A DNA stretch of 64,000 bases, taken from the NCBI RefSeq assembly GCF_018617395.1, contig NZ_JACSKC010000001.1, positions 1,488,001 to 1,552,000 of the forward strand, in the 5' to 3' direction. Below are positions 42,764 to 51,800 of this stretch, piece by piece. The stretch comes from Exiguobacterium sp. s48 (GTDB taxonomy: Bacteria > Bacillota > Bacilli > Exiguobacteriales > Exiguobacteriaceae). How positions within the stretch are numbered: the stretch's first letter is position 1; each line of letters starts with the position of its first letter. Under the pieces are notes generated by a model. It had not been told where the DNA came from and did no database searches. It saw nothing but the letters and a program-made list of their open reading frames with translations. A program made the position numbers and the translations under genes.

Positions 42764-43696
42764 ATGTCCATTATCTCGCTCGACCATGTCACGAAACGGT
42801 TCGGGGACACCGTTGCTTTGAACGACCTTAGTCTAAAAGTAGAAGCTGGGGAACTGTTCGGATTACTCGGACCGAACGGCGCCGGAAAGACGACCGCCAT
42901 CTCGGTCATGTTGAATCTATATGAGGCAGACGCTGGATCGATTCACATTTTCGGAAAAGAGATGCCGAAAGACGAGCTGACCATCAAGCGCCGTGTCGGA
43001 ATTGTGCCGCAACACGTCTCCGTGTATGATCAGCTGACCGTCTATGAGAATATTCAATTTTTCGCGGAACTATACGGATTCAATCCGAAAGAAGCGAAAC
43101 AAAAGACCGAGGCCGCGCTTCACTTCGTCGAACTCGATGCCCATCAAAAGAAACGTCCCCCTGAACTATCCGGAGGTCTCCTCCGTCGCCTCAATATCGC
43201 TTGCGGCATCGTCCATGAACCTGAACTCATCTTCATGGATGAACCGACCGTCGCTATCGACCCGCAGTCGCGAAATACCATTCTAGAAAACATCCGTGAA
43301 CTGAATCGTCGCGGCGCTACCATCATCTACACGTCACACTATATGGAAGAGGTTGAACTCCTTTGCGACCGAATCGCCATCGTCGATGAAGGAAAAATCA
43401 TCGCCGAAGGAACGCAAGATGAACTGAAAGACAGCGTCATGACGCTCGAGACAGCACGGATCAAAGTCGATGCACTCACGCCAAATTTACTCGAACGCCT
43501 CGATGCACTCGACCACGTTCAAAAAGTGGAGTATGAAGAGCCGTACATCGAGGTGTCGTTAGACAAGGACACGCCGCTCGCCCCGCTCCTTGAGACACTC
43601 CATCAAGAATATGTCCACTTCACCTCCATCACGGTCGACCGCCCTTCCCTCAATACCGTCTTTTTGGCATTGACCGGGAAGACGCTTCGGGAATAG
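42764..43696 (+). CDS. ABC exporter ATP-binding protein (ABC-2 type)
   Basis: An ATPase of 310 residues. Walker A is GPNGAGKTT, the signature is LSGGLLRRLNIACG, Walker B is LIFMDEPTVAID and the H-loop is YTSHYMEEVELLCD. The last 90 residues form the accessory domain of the drug or polyketide exporter group. GAGAGGAG precedes the ATG. Two permease genes follow, the first after 10 bases. Confidence 0.93.
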   Translation: MSIISLDHVTKRFGDTVALNDLSLKVEAGELFGLLGPNGAGKTTAISVMLNLYEADAGSIHIFGKEMPKDELTIKRRVGIVPQHVSVYDQLTVYENIQFFAELYGFNPKEAKQKTEAALHFVELDAHQKKRPPELSGGLLRRLNIACGIVHEPELIFMDEPTVAIDPQSRNTILENIRELNRRGATIIYTSHYMEEVELLCDRIAIVDEGKIIAEGTQDELKDSVMTLETARIKVDALTPNLLERLDALDHVQKVEYEEPYIEVSLDKDTPLAPLLETLHQEYVHFTSITVDRPSLNTVFLALTGKTLRE

Positions 43697-43706
43697 GAGG
43701 GACGTT

Positions 43707-44840
43707 ATGTGGACTTTCATCAAATATGATGTGAAACAGAGACTACGCGACCGCGCCACTCTCTTTTGGATGCTCATCTTCCCACTCATCCTCATCTTTG
43801 GACTCGGGACGATGCTGTCGGCCGTCTTTAGTGACACATTCAAGCTTCCGGTCACGAATGTCGCCTACGTGGAGTCATCGACCGACCAGTATCGCGAACC
43901 ACTCGAAACCTTCTTAAATGATGAGGAAATCAAGGCGTTCATTCAACTCGTCCCATACGAAGACATCTCTGCTGCCGAACGTGGTGTGAACGATGGCGAT
44001 GCGGACGTCATCTTGCAACTCTCCGGGTCCGACATCACGCTCTTTTACGAAGAACCGACGACAGTAGAGTTCGACGTTCTCGATGCCATCCTCGATCAAT
44101 ATACGGCGATCGCCAATCAACAGATCACGCTCGCCGAAGCGGGCGTGTCGGCTCCATATGCGAATGAGGCTTGGCTCGACACGTCAAGTGTCGACTTGGC
44201 AGGTCGCACCCCGACCTCGCTCGAATATTTTACCGTTACCATCTCCATCATGACAGCACTATTCGGTTCATTTTATATCACGGCGATGGCACGGGAAGAA
44301 CAGCCGAACACAGGAAGTTATTTACGCATCCAGGCGGCTCCTGTCCGGACGATTCAGTACCGCCTCGCACGGACATTCAGTCGTTATGTCATCATTTTAT
44401 TGCAGCTCATCCTACTGTTTTGGTTCAGTCACTTTGTTTATCGTACGTTTGACTTGGCCAACGTACAGTTCGGCTATCTGATTCTGTCTTGGCTCGCCTT
44501 GACCGCGTACGGGGTCGCCATCGGCTTTTTGATTGTCAACTTGCCGAAGTTGAGCACGACGACTAAAGACGCGATCGTCAACGGGTTCGTCGCCATCCTC
44601 ATGATTTTATCCGGTGGCTATGTCCCCGGCTTTGACCAAGTGACGTTGAACTACGCACCCTGGGCTGCCTATGTGTTCATGCCGATCTTTATGCGGGACG
44701 GAATGCTTGCCGTCCTCCTCCGCGAAGGGGACATCAGTATGTACTGGCAAAGTCTCGGACTGCTCGGGATTCATTTACTCGTCTTGATTGCAATCAGTTA
44801 TCTTCTTTCGAAAGGGGTGAAGCGTCATGGTGCTTATTAA
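43707..44840 (+). CDS. ABC-2 type permease, first subunit
   Basis: A protein of 377 residues. One helix after a cytoplasmic start (TFIKYDVKQRLRDRATLFWM) is followed by an extracytoplasmic domain of about 140 residues and five further helices. This is the YhgE/DrrB-like layout of drug, antimicrobial peptide or lipid exporters. GGAGGG lies before the ATG. It overlaps the next permease gene by 14 bases, so the two probably form a heterodimer with the ATPase. Confidence 0.9.
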   Translation: MWTFIKYDVKQRLRDRATLFWMLIFPLILIFGLGTMLSAVFSDTFKLPVTNVAYVESSTDQYREPLETFLNDEEIKAFIQLVPYEDISAAERGVNDGDADVILQLSGSDITLFYEEPTTVEFDVLDAILDQYTAIANQQITLAEAGVSAPYANEAWLDTSSVDLAGRTPTSLEYFTVTISIMTALFGSFYITAMAREEQPNTGSYLRIQAAPVRTIQYRLARTFSRYVIILLQLILLFWFSHFVYRTFDLANVQFGYLILSWLALTAYGVAIGFLIVNLPKLSTTTKDAIVNGFVAILMILSGGYVPGFDQVTLNYAPWAAYVFMPIFMRDGMLAVLLREGDISMYWQSLGLLGIHLLVLIAISYLLSKGVKRHGAY

Positions 44841-45927
44841 ACACGTGGCCAAACGAATGCTCCGAAAGAAAGGATTATGGGTGTTCACCTTCGTGTCGAT
44901 GTTCGGATTCGCGCTCATCCTCTCTTTCGTCGGCGGAACATCTAGTTTGAACGCATCGATCGGCATTGTCGACCGGGATGGTGGACTCCTCGCCGAACGC
45001 CTCATTGAAGAGGCCGAACGATTTGGTCGGGTCACGTTGCTCGAGTCGGACACAGAGGACGTCTTGTTAGAAGGGGAAGACATTGTTCTGATTATTCCTG
45101 AAGACTTCACGGAAGAGGCGTTCACAGGCGATATGCCCCGCCTCTCCTTCTCGGCAATTGCGGGGAGTGATGCCTCGTTGATTGAACAGGCGCTGAACGG
45201 TCATCTGTCCCGCGAACGCCAACTACTTGAGGCGAGCGGCTATGAGGAAGCGACGTTCGAACAACTCGCATCAATTGAGACGTCGAACGGTTACACCATC
45301 AGAAGCGAACCGTTCCAAGAGAGTGTTGCCACGACTGCTCGGACACAAGCCTTCTTCGGTCTATTGTCGTTCATCATGATGTCGACGTTTCTTCAGTTCA
45401 TCCCGATGTTCGTCGCAGACGACCGGGACGAGAAGATTTATTCGCGGTTGTTTGCCTCACCCGTGACGCCAAGGCGTTACTTCGGCTCACTTCTCCTCGC
45501 CTTTTATCTCGTCGGCTTCGTCTACGTGATGCTATTGATTGGTGTGAGCCTTGCTTTATACGGTCAAGACGTCTGGTCCTATCTCCCGACCGTGTTCGCA
45601 TTATTCGCTTCCTACCTCCTTGTTTGTTTAGCCTTCGGTGGTCTCATCGCCGTCTTTGCGACGAATCGGGAGAAGGCGAACATCTTTCAAATCTCGGTCA
45701 CGATGGCGTCCGCTATCACCGGAGGGGCGTTCATCAGCCTGCTCTGGTTACCCGATTCATTGAAACTTGTCGGTCGTTTCCTACCGACCTATTGGTTGAA
45801 TAACGGCGTCATTACGATGTATGAAGGACAGTTTCCGTTCCTCTCCATCATCGTTATGATCGGCATGACTGGCGTCGTTTTCTTGTTGACGGTTCTCGTA
45901 TTGAAGAAGCGGCCACTCACCGTTTAA
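44827..45927 (+). CDS. ABC-2 type permease, second subunit
   Basis: A protein of 366 residues with the same plan as the preceding subunit: one N-terminal helix, an extracytoplasmic domain (about 40-175) and about five helices in the second half. AAAGGGG lies before the ATG inside the previous gene. No regulator is encoded in this unit. The following HTH/TPR gene is in the same orientation but separated by a weak terminator. Confidence 0.9.
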   Translation: MVLIKHVAKRMLRKKGLWVFTFVSMFGFALILSFVGGTSSLNASIGIVDRDGGLLAERLIEEAERFGRVTLLESDTEDVLLEGEDIVLIIPEDFTEEAFTGDMPRLSFSAIAGSDASLIEQALNGHLSRERQLLEASGYEEATFEQLASIETSNGYTIRSEPFQESVATTARTQAFFGLLSFIMMSTFLQFIPMFVADDRDEKIYSRLFASPVTPRRYFGSLLLAFYLVGFVYVMLLIGVSLALYGQDVWSYLPTVFALFASYLLVCLAFGGLIAVFATNREKANIFQISVTMASAITGGAFISLLWLPDSLKLVGRFLPTYWLNNGVITMYEGQFPFLSIIVMIGMTGVVFLLTVLVLKKRPLTV

Positions 45928-45934
45928 ATCAAGC

Positions 45935-45968
45935 GAGTCCTCCAGCTTTGACTGTTGGACTCCTTCTT
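45935..45968 (+). terminator. Possible weak terminator after the ABC-2 exporter
   Basis: GAGTCC / GGACTC arms with an inner CAG/CTG pair are followed by CTTCTT. The T-run is poor. Confidence 0.45.
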
Positions 45969-46010
45969 AATGAGTCACATAGTTTCTTATAGAGAGAAGG
46001 AAGTGTTTAT

Positions 46011-47267
46011 GTGTCTATCGGAAGAATCATCTACTATCACCGTAAAATGCAACGTAAAACCCAGGAACAACTTTGCGAAGGTATTTGTTCCACTACTCAT
46101 CTAAGTAAAATCGAAAACAATACAAAGGAAGTTAATGCAAAAACCTTAGCATTACTCTGTAACCGCCTTGGTATTTCAATCGAAGAGGAGAATCGTAGGA
46201 CCGAGGCGCTGAATCGAAAGCTCGCTCAATTTTATGAATCGATTGAACGCCTTCACCGCGATTACGCAACACGTTTGAAGAATGAACTGGACGATGAGCG
46301 AGATTTTGTAAGATGTACCGAAATGGTTTATCTATTCGAGTTATACATGCTGCGTTATTTATTGTTTACCAATCAATCTTCTCAATTTGAAGATGGAGCG
46401 AGACGTCTTAAGAAAAATTTCAATAAATTATCCCCTTTCGAAAGATTTCTATGGACTTTCTTTCAAGCCGTATACCGTGCACAACAACTTCGGTTTTCCG
46501 AATCACTTATTTTGCTCAATCAAATCGAGAAGGAAGCCGAACTATACAGTGGGAAAGTAACGGATTATTATTACTATAAAGCAGCTGTCCATGGGCAATT
46601 GAAACACTTCACCTTATCTCTACATTACTCACATAGAGCGTTACAAACATTTCAAAGCACCGGGAATCTTTCGCGCATGTTGCATGTGAAAATTGGGTTA
46701 TCAGCAAATCTCATCTACATCAATGACCTAGAGGGGGCAGAGCATCTTCTCCAAACCGCTCTTCATGATGCAGAAATGTTGAACGATCATGTGACACGAC
46801 CGATTGTTTTACATAATCTTGGTTTATGGTATTACAAGAAAGGTAATCTCAAAGACGCTTTGCATTACTTTACAAAATCGCTTCAACTAAAGCAACACAA
46901 TACTTCTGGCTATTACGGAACAGTTAGCGAGATTGTTAAAGTTCAACTTGATTTAGGGGAGAAAGAAGTAGCAATCGATTTACTAAAAAACATCTTAAGG
47001 GAATTTAAAGGAGAACAGTCCGGTCAGTATGTAGATTTGATGGTTCTATATTTAGAGATGAACGGGGACACGAAACGCCTTACCGAGTATCTCATCGAGT
47101 ATGGCATTCCTATTATGGAACAAGAGGATGTATACAAAGCGGTTTCATATGCCGAAAGAGTAGCGACTATTTTTAATGAACATGGAGATCCTGTTCGCTC
47201 AAATGACTATTTACATCTCGCCAATTCATTACTAAAAAATCTTTTATTCAATCATTCAAATACATGA
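46011..47267 (+). CDS. HTH (XRE) regulator with TPR-like repeats, RRNPP-like
   Basis: A protein of 418 residues. Residues 5-60 are a Cro/C1-type HTH (RKTQEQLCEGICSTTHLSKIENN); the remainder is all-helical with TPR-like units, e.g. HNLGLWYYKKGNLKDALHYFTKSL. This is the build of PlcR/NprR-type regulators, which bind a secreted and re-imported signal peptide. No convincing signal-peptide gene was found in the 300 bases after it. The start is a GTG following GAAGG. The gene is clearly more AT-rich than its left neighbours. A large protease follows, the usual kind of target of NprR/PlcR. Confidence 0.85.
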   Translation: MSIGRIIYYHRKMQRKTQEQLCEGICSTTHLSKIENNTKEVNAKTLALLCNRLGISIEEENRRTEALNRKLAQFYESIERLHRDYATRLKNELDDERDFVRCTEMVYLFELYMLRYLLFTNQSSQFEDGARRLKKNFNKLSPFERFLWTFFQAVYRAQQLRFSESLILLNQIEKEAELYSGKVTDYYYYKAAVHGQLKHFTLSLHYSHRALQTFQSTGNLSRMLHVKIGLSANLIYINDLEGAEHLLQTALHDAEMLNDHVTRPIVLHNLGLWYYKKGNLKDALHYFTKSLQLKQHNTSGYYGTVSEIVKVQLDLGEKEVAIDLLKNILREFKGEQSGQYVDLMVLYLEMNGDTKRLTEYLIEYGIPIMEQEDVYKAVSYAERVATIFNEHGDPVRSNDYLHLANSLLKNLLFNHSNT

Positions 47268-47299
47268 TGAGCAAGTAGCCCTGCTACTTGCTCTTTTTT
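47266..47299 (+). terminator. Terminator after the HTH/TPR gene
   Basis: A perfect 10-bp stem GAGCAAGTAG / CTACTTGCTC with a 5-base loop is followed by TTTTTT. Confidence 0.92.
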
Positions 47300-47575
47300 A
47301 GGTCAAATTCCCTCTGTTTATCTATAGGTGCTACATCCTGATATTCAGTTATTATATGAAAATGGTTAGGACTTAAGTCTTTTGAGCAAATAATTTTCCC
47401 AACTTTTCATTCACATTTTTACGAATCCACTTTATAAAAATGGAACCCTTATTCTTTTTGTATAAAGTAACCGCATAAATCGAACAGAATTTTCCCAATT
47501 AACAGAATACTCTATCTCACTCTACACTGTGACTAGTACGAATACTAATTTAATGATGAGAAAGAGGCGAACAAG
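47300..47575 (+). other. Upstream region of the subtilase gene
   Basis: An AT-rich region of 276 bases between the terminator and the protease start. TTCACA and TATAAA with a 17-base spacer near 47422-47450 could be the promoter. Only frames of a dozen codons or fewer occur; none looks like an exported signalling peptide. AAAGAGGCG lies before the ATG at 47576. No clear palindrome for the neighbouring regulator was recognised. Confidence 0.4.
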
Positions 47576-50500
47576 ATGAAAAAGAAATCTGGAACACTTT
47601 TGGCTGTTGCATTGACAACCAGTCTGATGGGAACCTTGGTCCTCCCCTCCCATACGACTGCTGAGCGCTCATCTGCACAGGTACAAGTTATGAAAACACA
47701 GCAAGCAATAAACGTATTAAAGACATTGACTAAAGAACAACAACAGGCAATTCAGCAAGTAGAAGCCCAACCAACGTTTAAAATTTCTCCACATATCAAC
47801 ACGATGACTGAAGGCATGGTAGATATTATTGTTGAATTTAACCAAGCCCCTGCGAAAGTAGAAGTATTGAAACAAGCAGCAAAAGGTGTTCGAACAAGTC
47901 AACGTGAAGCTTCTCAAAAAGTAGAACAAGCCCATGCATCGTTCAAAGAAACATTCAACGCTTTAAAAAATAAAAAGGACGCCAGTTCATTACTAAAAGA
48001 CGCCAAAATCACGAAAGAATATCGATTGGCGATCAACGGGGTCGCCATGACGATTCCTGCGAACGAAATTGAACATCTCCTAGACACTGGTGTCGTCAAG
48101 CGCGTTTGGAATGATGAAACCGTTCAACTCGAACTTCCCGAACAAAACGAGATATCTACCCAATCAAAAATGATGGATAGCATTCCTCAAATCCATGTCG
48201 ATCGACTCCATGCAGAAAACATTACTGGAGAAGGCATCAAGGTCGGCGTACTTGATACTGGAATCGATTACAATCATCCCGATTTAAAGAACGTATATAA
48301 GGGTGGTTATGATTACATAGACAACGATTCGGATCCGATGGAAGCAACATATGAAGATTGGAAGAACTCGGGATTACCTGAGAAACATCCGAGTTCGGGT
48401 TCTGCCTATTACACGGAACATGGCACACATGTCGCTGGTACGATTGCAGGTGATCAAAAGAATGATGTCGATTATGCAGTTAAAGGGGTCGCTCCTCAAG
48501 TTGATCTATACAGCTATCGTGTCTTAGGTCCATATGGGTCAGGCGCGACTTCGGGGATTCTTGCTGGAATTGAGAAGTCGATTGCAGACGAAATGGATGT
48601 CATTAACCTATCTCTTGGAGCATCGACAAACGATCCGCTTTATCCAACGTCTGTTGCCGTCAACCATGCGATGTTATCAGGAGTGGTCACGGTTGTGGCT
48701 GCGGGTAACAGCGGACCGAATGAAGGAACGCTAGGTGCACCAGGTGCCGCTGCGCTCGGAATCACTGTTGGTGCCAGTGATTTTGCCATGGCAATCCCGA
48801 ATTTTGAAACCGTTCAAGCAAGTGGAGAATCATTTGAAAACGTCTTGCTGATGGGGAAAAACTTCTCAGATGATTTGTCTACTTTTGAAAATCAATCGTA
48901 TGAAGTTCAATTCGCTGGGATTGGGACATCATCTAGTTTTGAAGGGAAAGACTTCTCTGGCAAAATCGCTCTGATTGAGCGAGGCGATATCACGTTTGTT
49001 GAGAAGATCAAAAACGCACGTGAGGCTGGAGCCATTGCTGTGATTCTCTATAACAATGTGGATGGAAACATTTCGTCATATCTCGGTGAAGGACCAGATT
49101 ATATCCCTACGTTCCGAATTTCTAAAGTCGAGGGAGAACGTTTGAAACAATTAGGTGACAATGCACAAATTACGTTCGGTTTGTTGAACAGCATTCAAAC
49201 AGAAGGTGATCACCTCGCTAGTTTTAGTTCCCGCGGACCTGTCGGAGGGAGTTATGATATTAAGCCAGATGTTATTGCACCAGGTGTAGCTATATTTTCA
49301 ACTGTTCCCGAATATATGAACAGTCCAGAGTCAGGGATCGATTATTCGTCTTCCTATAAGCGATTACAAGGTACGTCGATGGCAGCTCCTCATGTTGCAG
49401 GCGTGGCCGCACTCATGCTCCAGGAAAATCCCGACTTTTCACCTTTCGATGTGAAGACTGCTTTAATGAACACTGCTGAAGACTTGAATGGTGAAGTATC
49501 TGTATTCGAACAGGGAGCCGGTCGAATAGATGCATATGAAGCCGTTCATACCGATATTTCCATCCAAGTGTTAGGTCAGACAAAGCATTTGGATGAGCAG
49601 GGACAAGTGATTGAGATTGAGGAGGAGACCGGTTCATTGAGTTTCGGCAGTCACTTCAAAACAGATCAATCCGTTCAAGCTAGTAGCGAAATGTTGATTG
49701 ACAACAGAGGTTCCGAACAAAAATCGTTTACACTCGAGGTCGAATATCATGCAGAACGTACAGGAATCAAAGATTCTGTGAAAAACAATCTTGTTCTGAA
49801 AGTACCAAATCGAATCAATGTTGATGGTGGAAGTCACGAAGTGATTTCTCCGCAACTCACGATTCCTGCTGATGCAGAAGAAGGACGATACGAGGGTTAT
49901 CTCCATATGACGAATGAAGAAGATTCATCAGAAACGTATCAAATCCCATTTGCCATTCGTATAACTGAAAAAGGCTTTGACTATTTGGAAACAAATAGTC
50001 CAACTCTAGCGAATAATACTCCGAGATGGCAATACTCTAGTCCTGCTCTCACTACAGCTTTTCAAATGAAGAGTGCATTTGATCGAATTGATATTTTGGT
50101 GAAGGATGCAAAAAATGGTGACGCTTTAGGAATGGTAGCATCTCTATCTCAACCTTCTGCAAAACCGGACTTCAGATATTACATCCCAAATATTTTTGGC
50201 GGTTCGATTTATCCTTTCACTGGTGACAAGGAAAATCCAATTTCGTCACAAAAAGTGGACTTACTCGAAGGCGATTATGACTTAATGTTCATCGGATACG
50301 ATGATGATGGGAAAACTTATACAGTCGATACTCCTGTCGTTATCGATAACTCAAAGCCTCAAGTAACATTCGACCATGCACCAGGTGTGTATGAAATTAA
50401 TGAAAATATGCTTACTGATAAGAACGGAAAAAAAGCATTCTATATTCATGGCACGATTCAAGACAAGGCTGTGGAGATTCTACAATCACGCGGTCTATCA

Positions 50501-51739
50501 TATGATCAATCTTCCAACAAGTTTTATATTTCAGCAGGATATCGCGAATATTTTGACTGCTGTTTTCCGAAAGCAGATGTGAACGGGGAAACATATTTTG
50601 GAATCGAACCAACCGACATCGCCAATGGTCCACTGCGATTAAGTTTAGCAGCAACCGACCTTGCGAAAAACGTAAACTATCAAAGATATATTTTCCTTGA
50701 GGAAGGCACAGAATATTTAAATTCAAATTATAACCTTACAGAAGTCACGTTAGGAGATCAACTCACAATGACGCTTAGTTTGAATAACGTGAAGGATTGG
50801 ATAGCTGGTGATTACGAAATTGAGTATAAGGGGAATATGTACACATTCGAGTCGGCCACGTTAAATGAAGCATTCATAGCGTATGCCATTAAAAACGGGG
50901 TGGATGCTACTCTTCAAGAACCACTAGTCAAAATAAATGATTACTACGCTACCGTTAAATTAAATACACAGTTAGACGGAGATGCCTTTACTGGACTCGA
51001 CGGCGATATGCCGCTTATAGATGTGACTTTCAAAGTAACCGGCGATGAGTGGTTCCAAGGGGAGGATAAATTAAAAGTAATTACATCCACATACACCCAA
51101 TATGGAAATAGCCAATCTATCAATCTTCCGTATTACAGTACTTCAGATTACGATTTCGTGAGTAAACATTCTGAAATTCGAGGAAATATCCAACCTGAGG
51201 CGTTTTTAAATAATGGATCATTCTTGCCGACAGGCATTGCCCAAAAGATCGGGGCAAAAGTATATGCACTCTCGCCGAACGGTGAGGTATACAGTGGTAA
51301 AATCGGTACAGATGGAAGATATGAAATCAAAGGTGTACCAGCATCAATCGTTCCATATCAAATTGTAGTGGATGTACCTGGTCATTTAAAAACGTACACA
51401 TCTGTCATCTCAGGATTTGAATTACATGGTGAGGTATTTGGAAGGTTTGTGAGTGCGGGAATGAAAAAGAGTCTTGCAGGAGACGTAAATCATGACAATT
51501 TCATTGATATAAAAGATATCCGTGACCTCGCCGAAGACTACGGCACAAATAATCCAGAAGTTCAGACACATGATATAAATCAAGATGGGATTGTGGATGA
51601 AAAAGATGTACGATTCGTTGAAAAGAATTTCTTGTCGAGAGGACCAAATGCTCCAAAAGGAAAATCTCCAATGGAAACAATCGGGAAAAAGGATCTTGTA
51701 TACTACTTGAACGAATTAGGATTATCACCTTCAAAATAA
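47576..51739 (+). CDS. Large secreted subtilisin-like protease with cohesin-like and dockerin-like modules
   Basis: A protein of 1387 residues. A signal peptide (about 1-29) and an inhibitor-type propeptide (about 60-190) precede the S8 catalytic domain: Asp227 in GVLDTGIDYNHPDL, His282 in HGTHVAGT and Ser601 in GTSMAAPHVAGV. A PA domain is inserted in the catalytic domain (about 420-530), as in Vpr-type proteases. Then come Ig-like domains, a cohesin-like domain (about 1055-1190), a short carboxypeptidase-regulatory-like domain and a dockerin-like pair of EF loops, DVNHDNFIDIKD and DINQDGIVDEKD. The gene is AT-rich compared with most of the window. It probably degrades extracellular protein and is possibly anchored through its C-terminal modules. 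Confidence 0.93.
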   Translation: MKKKSGTLLAVALTTSLMGTLVLPSHTTAERSSAQVQVMKTQQAINVLKTLTKEQQQAIQQVEAQPTFKISPHINTMTEGMVDIIVEFNQAPAKVEVLKQAAKGVRTSQREASQKVEQAHASFKETFNALKNKKDASSLLKDAKITKEYRLAINGVAMTIPANEIEHLLDTGVVKRVWNDETVQLELPEQNEISTQSKMMDSIPQIHVDRLHAENITGEGIKVGVLDTGIDYNHPDLKNVYKGGYDYIDNDSDPMEATYEDWKNSGLPEKHPSSGSAYYTEHGTHVAGTIAGDQKNDVDYAVKGVAPQVDLYSYRVLGPYGSGATSGILAGIEKSIADEMDVINLSLGASTNDPLYPTSVAVNHAMLSGVVTVVAAGNSGPNEGTLGAPGAAALGITVGASDFAMAIPNFETVQASGESFENVLLMGKNFSDDLSTFENQSYEVQFAGIGTSSSFEGKDFSGKIALIERGDITFVEKIKNAREAGAIAVILYNNVDGNISSYLGEGPDYIPTFRISKVEGERLKQLGDNAQITFGLLNSIQTEGDHLASFSSRGPVGGSYDIKPDVIAPGVAIFSTVPEYMNSPESGIDYSSSYKRLQGTSMAAPHVAGVAALMLQENPDFSPFDVKTALMNTAEDLNGEVSVFEQGAGRIDAYEAVHTDISIQVLGQTKHLDEQGQVIEIEEETGSLSFGSHFKTDQSVQASSEMLIDNRGSEQKSFTLEVEYHAERTGIKDSVKNNLVLKVPNRINVDGGSHEVISPQLTIPADAEEGRYEGYLHMTNEEDSSETYQIPFAIRITEKGFDYLETNSPTLANNTPRWQYSSPALTTAFQMKSAFDRIDILVKDAKNGDALGMVASLSQPSAKPDFRYYIPNIFGGSIYPFTGDKENPISSQKVDLLEGDYDLMFIGYDDDGKTYTVDTPVVIDNSKPQVTFDHAPGVYEINENMLTDKNGKKAFYIHGTIQDKAVEILQSRGLSYDQSSNKFYISAGYREYFDCCFPKADVNGETYFGIEPTDIANGPLRLSLAATDLAKNVNYQRYIFLEEGTEYLNSNYNLTEVTLGDQLTMTLSLNNVKDWIAGDYEIEYKGNMYTFESATLNEAFIAYAIKNGVDATLQEPLVKINDYYATVKLNTQLDGDAFTGLDGDMPLIDVTFKVTGDEWFQGEDKLKVITSTYTQYGNSQSINLPYYSTSDYDFVSKHSEIRGNIQPEAFLNNGSFLPTGIAQKIGAKVYALSPNGEVYSGKIGTDGRYEIKGVPASIVPYQIVVDVPGHLKTYTSVISGFELHGEVFGRFVSAGMKKSLAGDVNHDNFIDIKDIRDLAEDYGTNNPEVQTHDINQDGIVDEKDVRFVEKNFLSRGPNAPKGKSPMETIGKKDLVYYLNELGLSPSK

Positions 51740-51745
51740 TCAATA

Positions 51746-51800
51746 ACAGTAAAAAATCGTTCTCTCCTAAAACAATACGGAGAGAACGATTTTTTACTGT
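51746..51800. terminator. Bidirectional terminator with a 22-bp stem
   Basis: A perfect 22-bp inverted repeat (51746-51767 with 51779-51800, 11-base loop) has a GC core GTTCTCTCC/GGAGAGAAC and a run of six A or T on either side. It contains the stop codon of the convergent minus-strand gene. Confidence 0.93.

Noticed and set aside
47300-47575. Signal-peptide gene for the RRNPP-like regulator
   Set aside because: Only frames of a dozen codons or fewer without export features were found in either direction.
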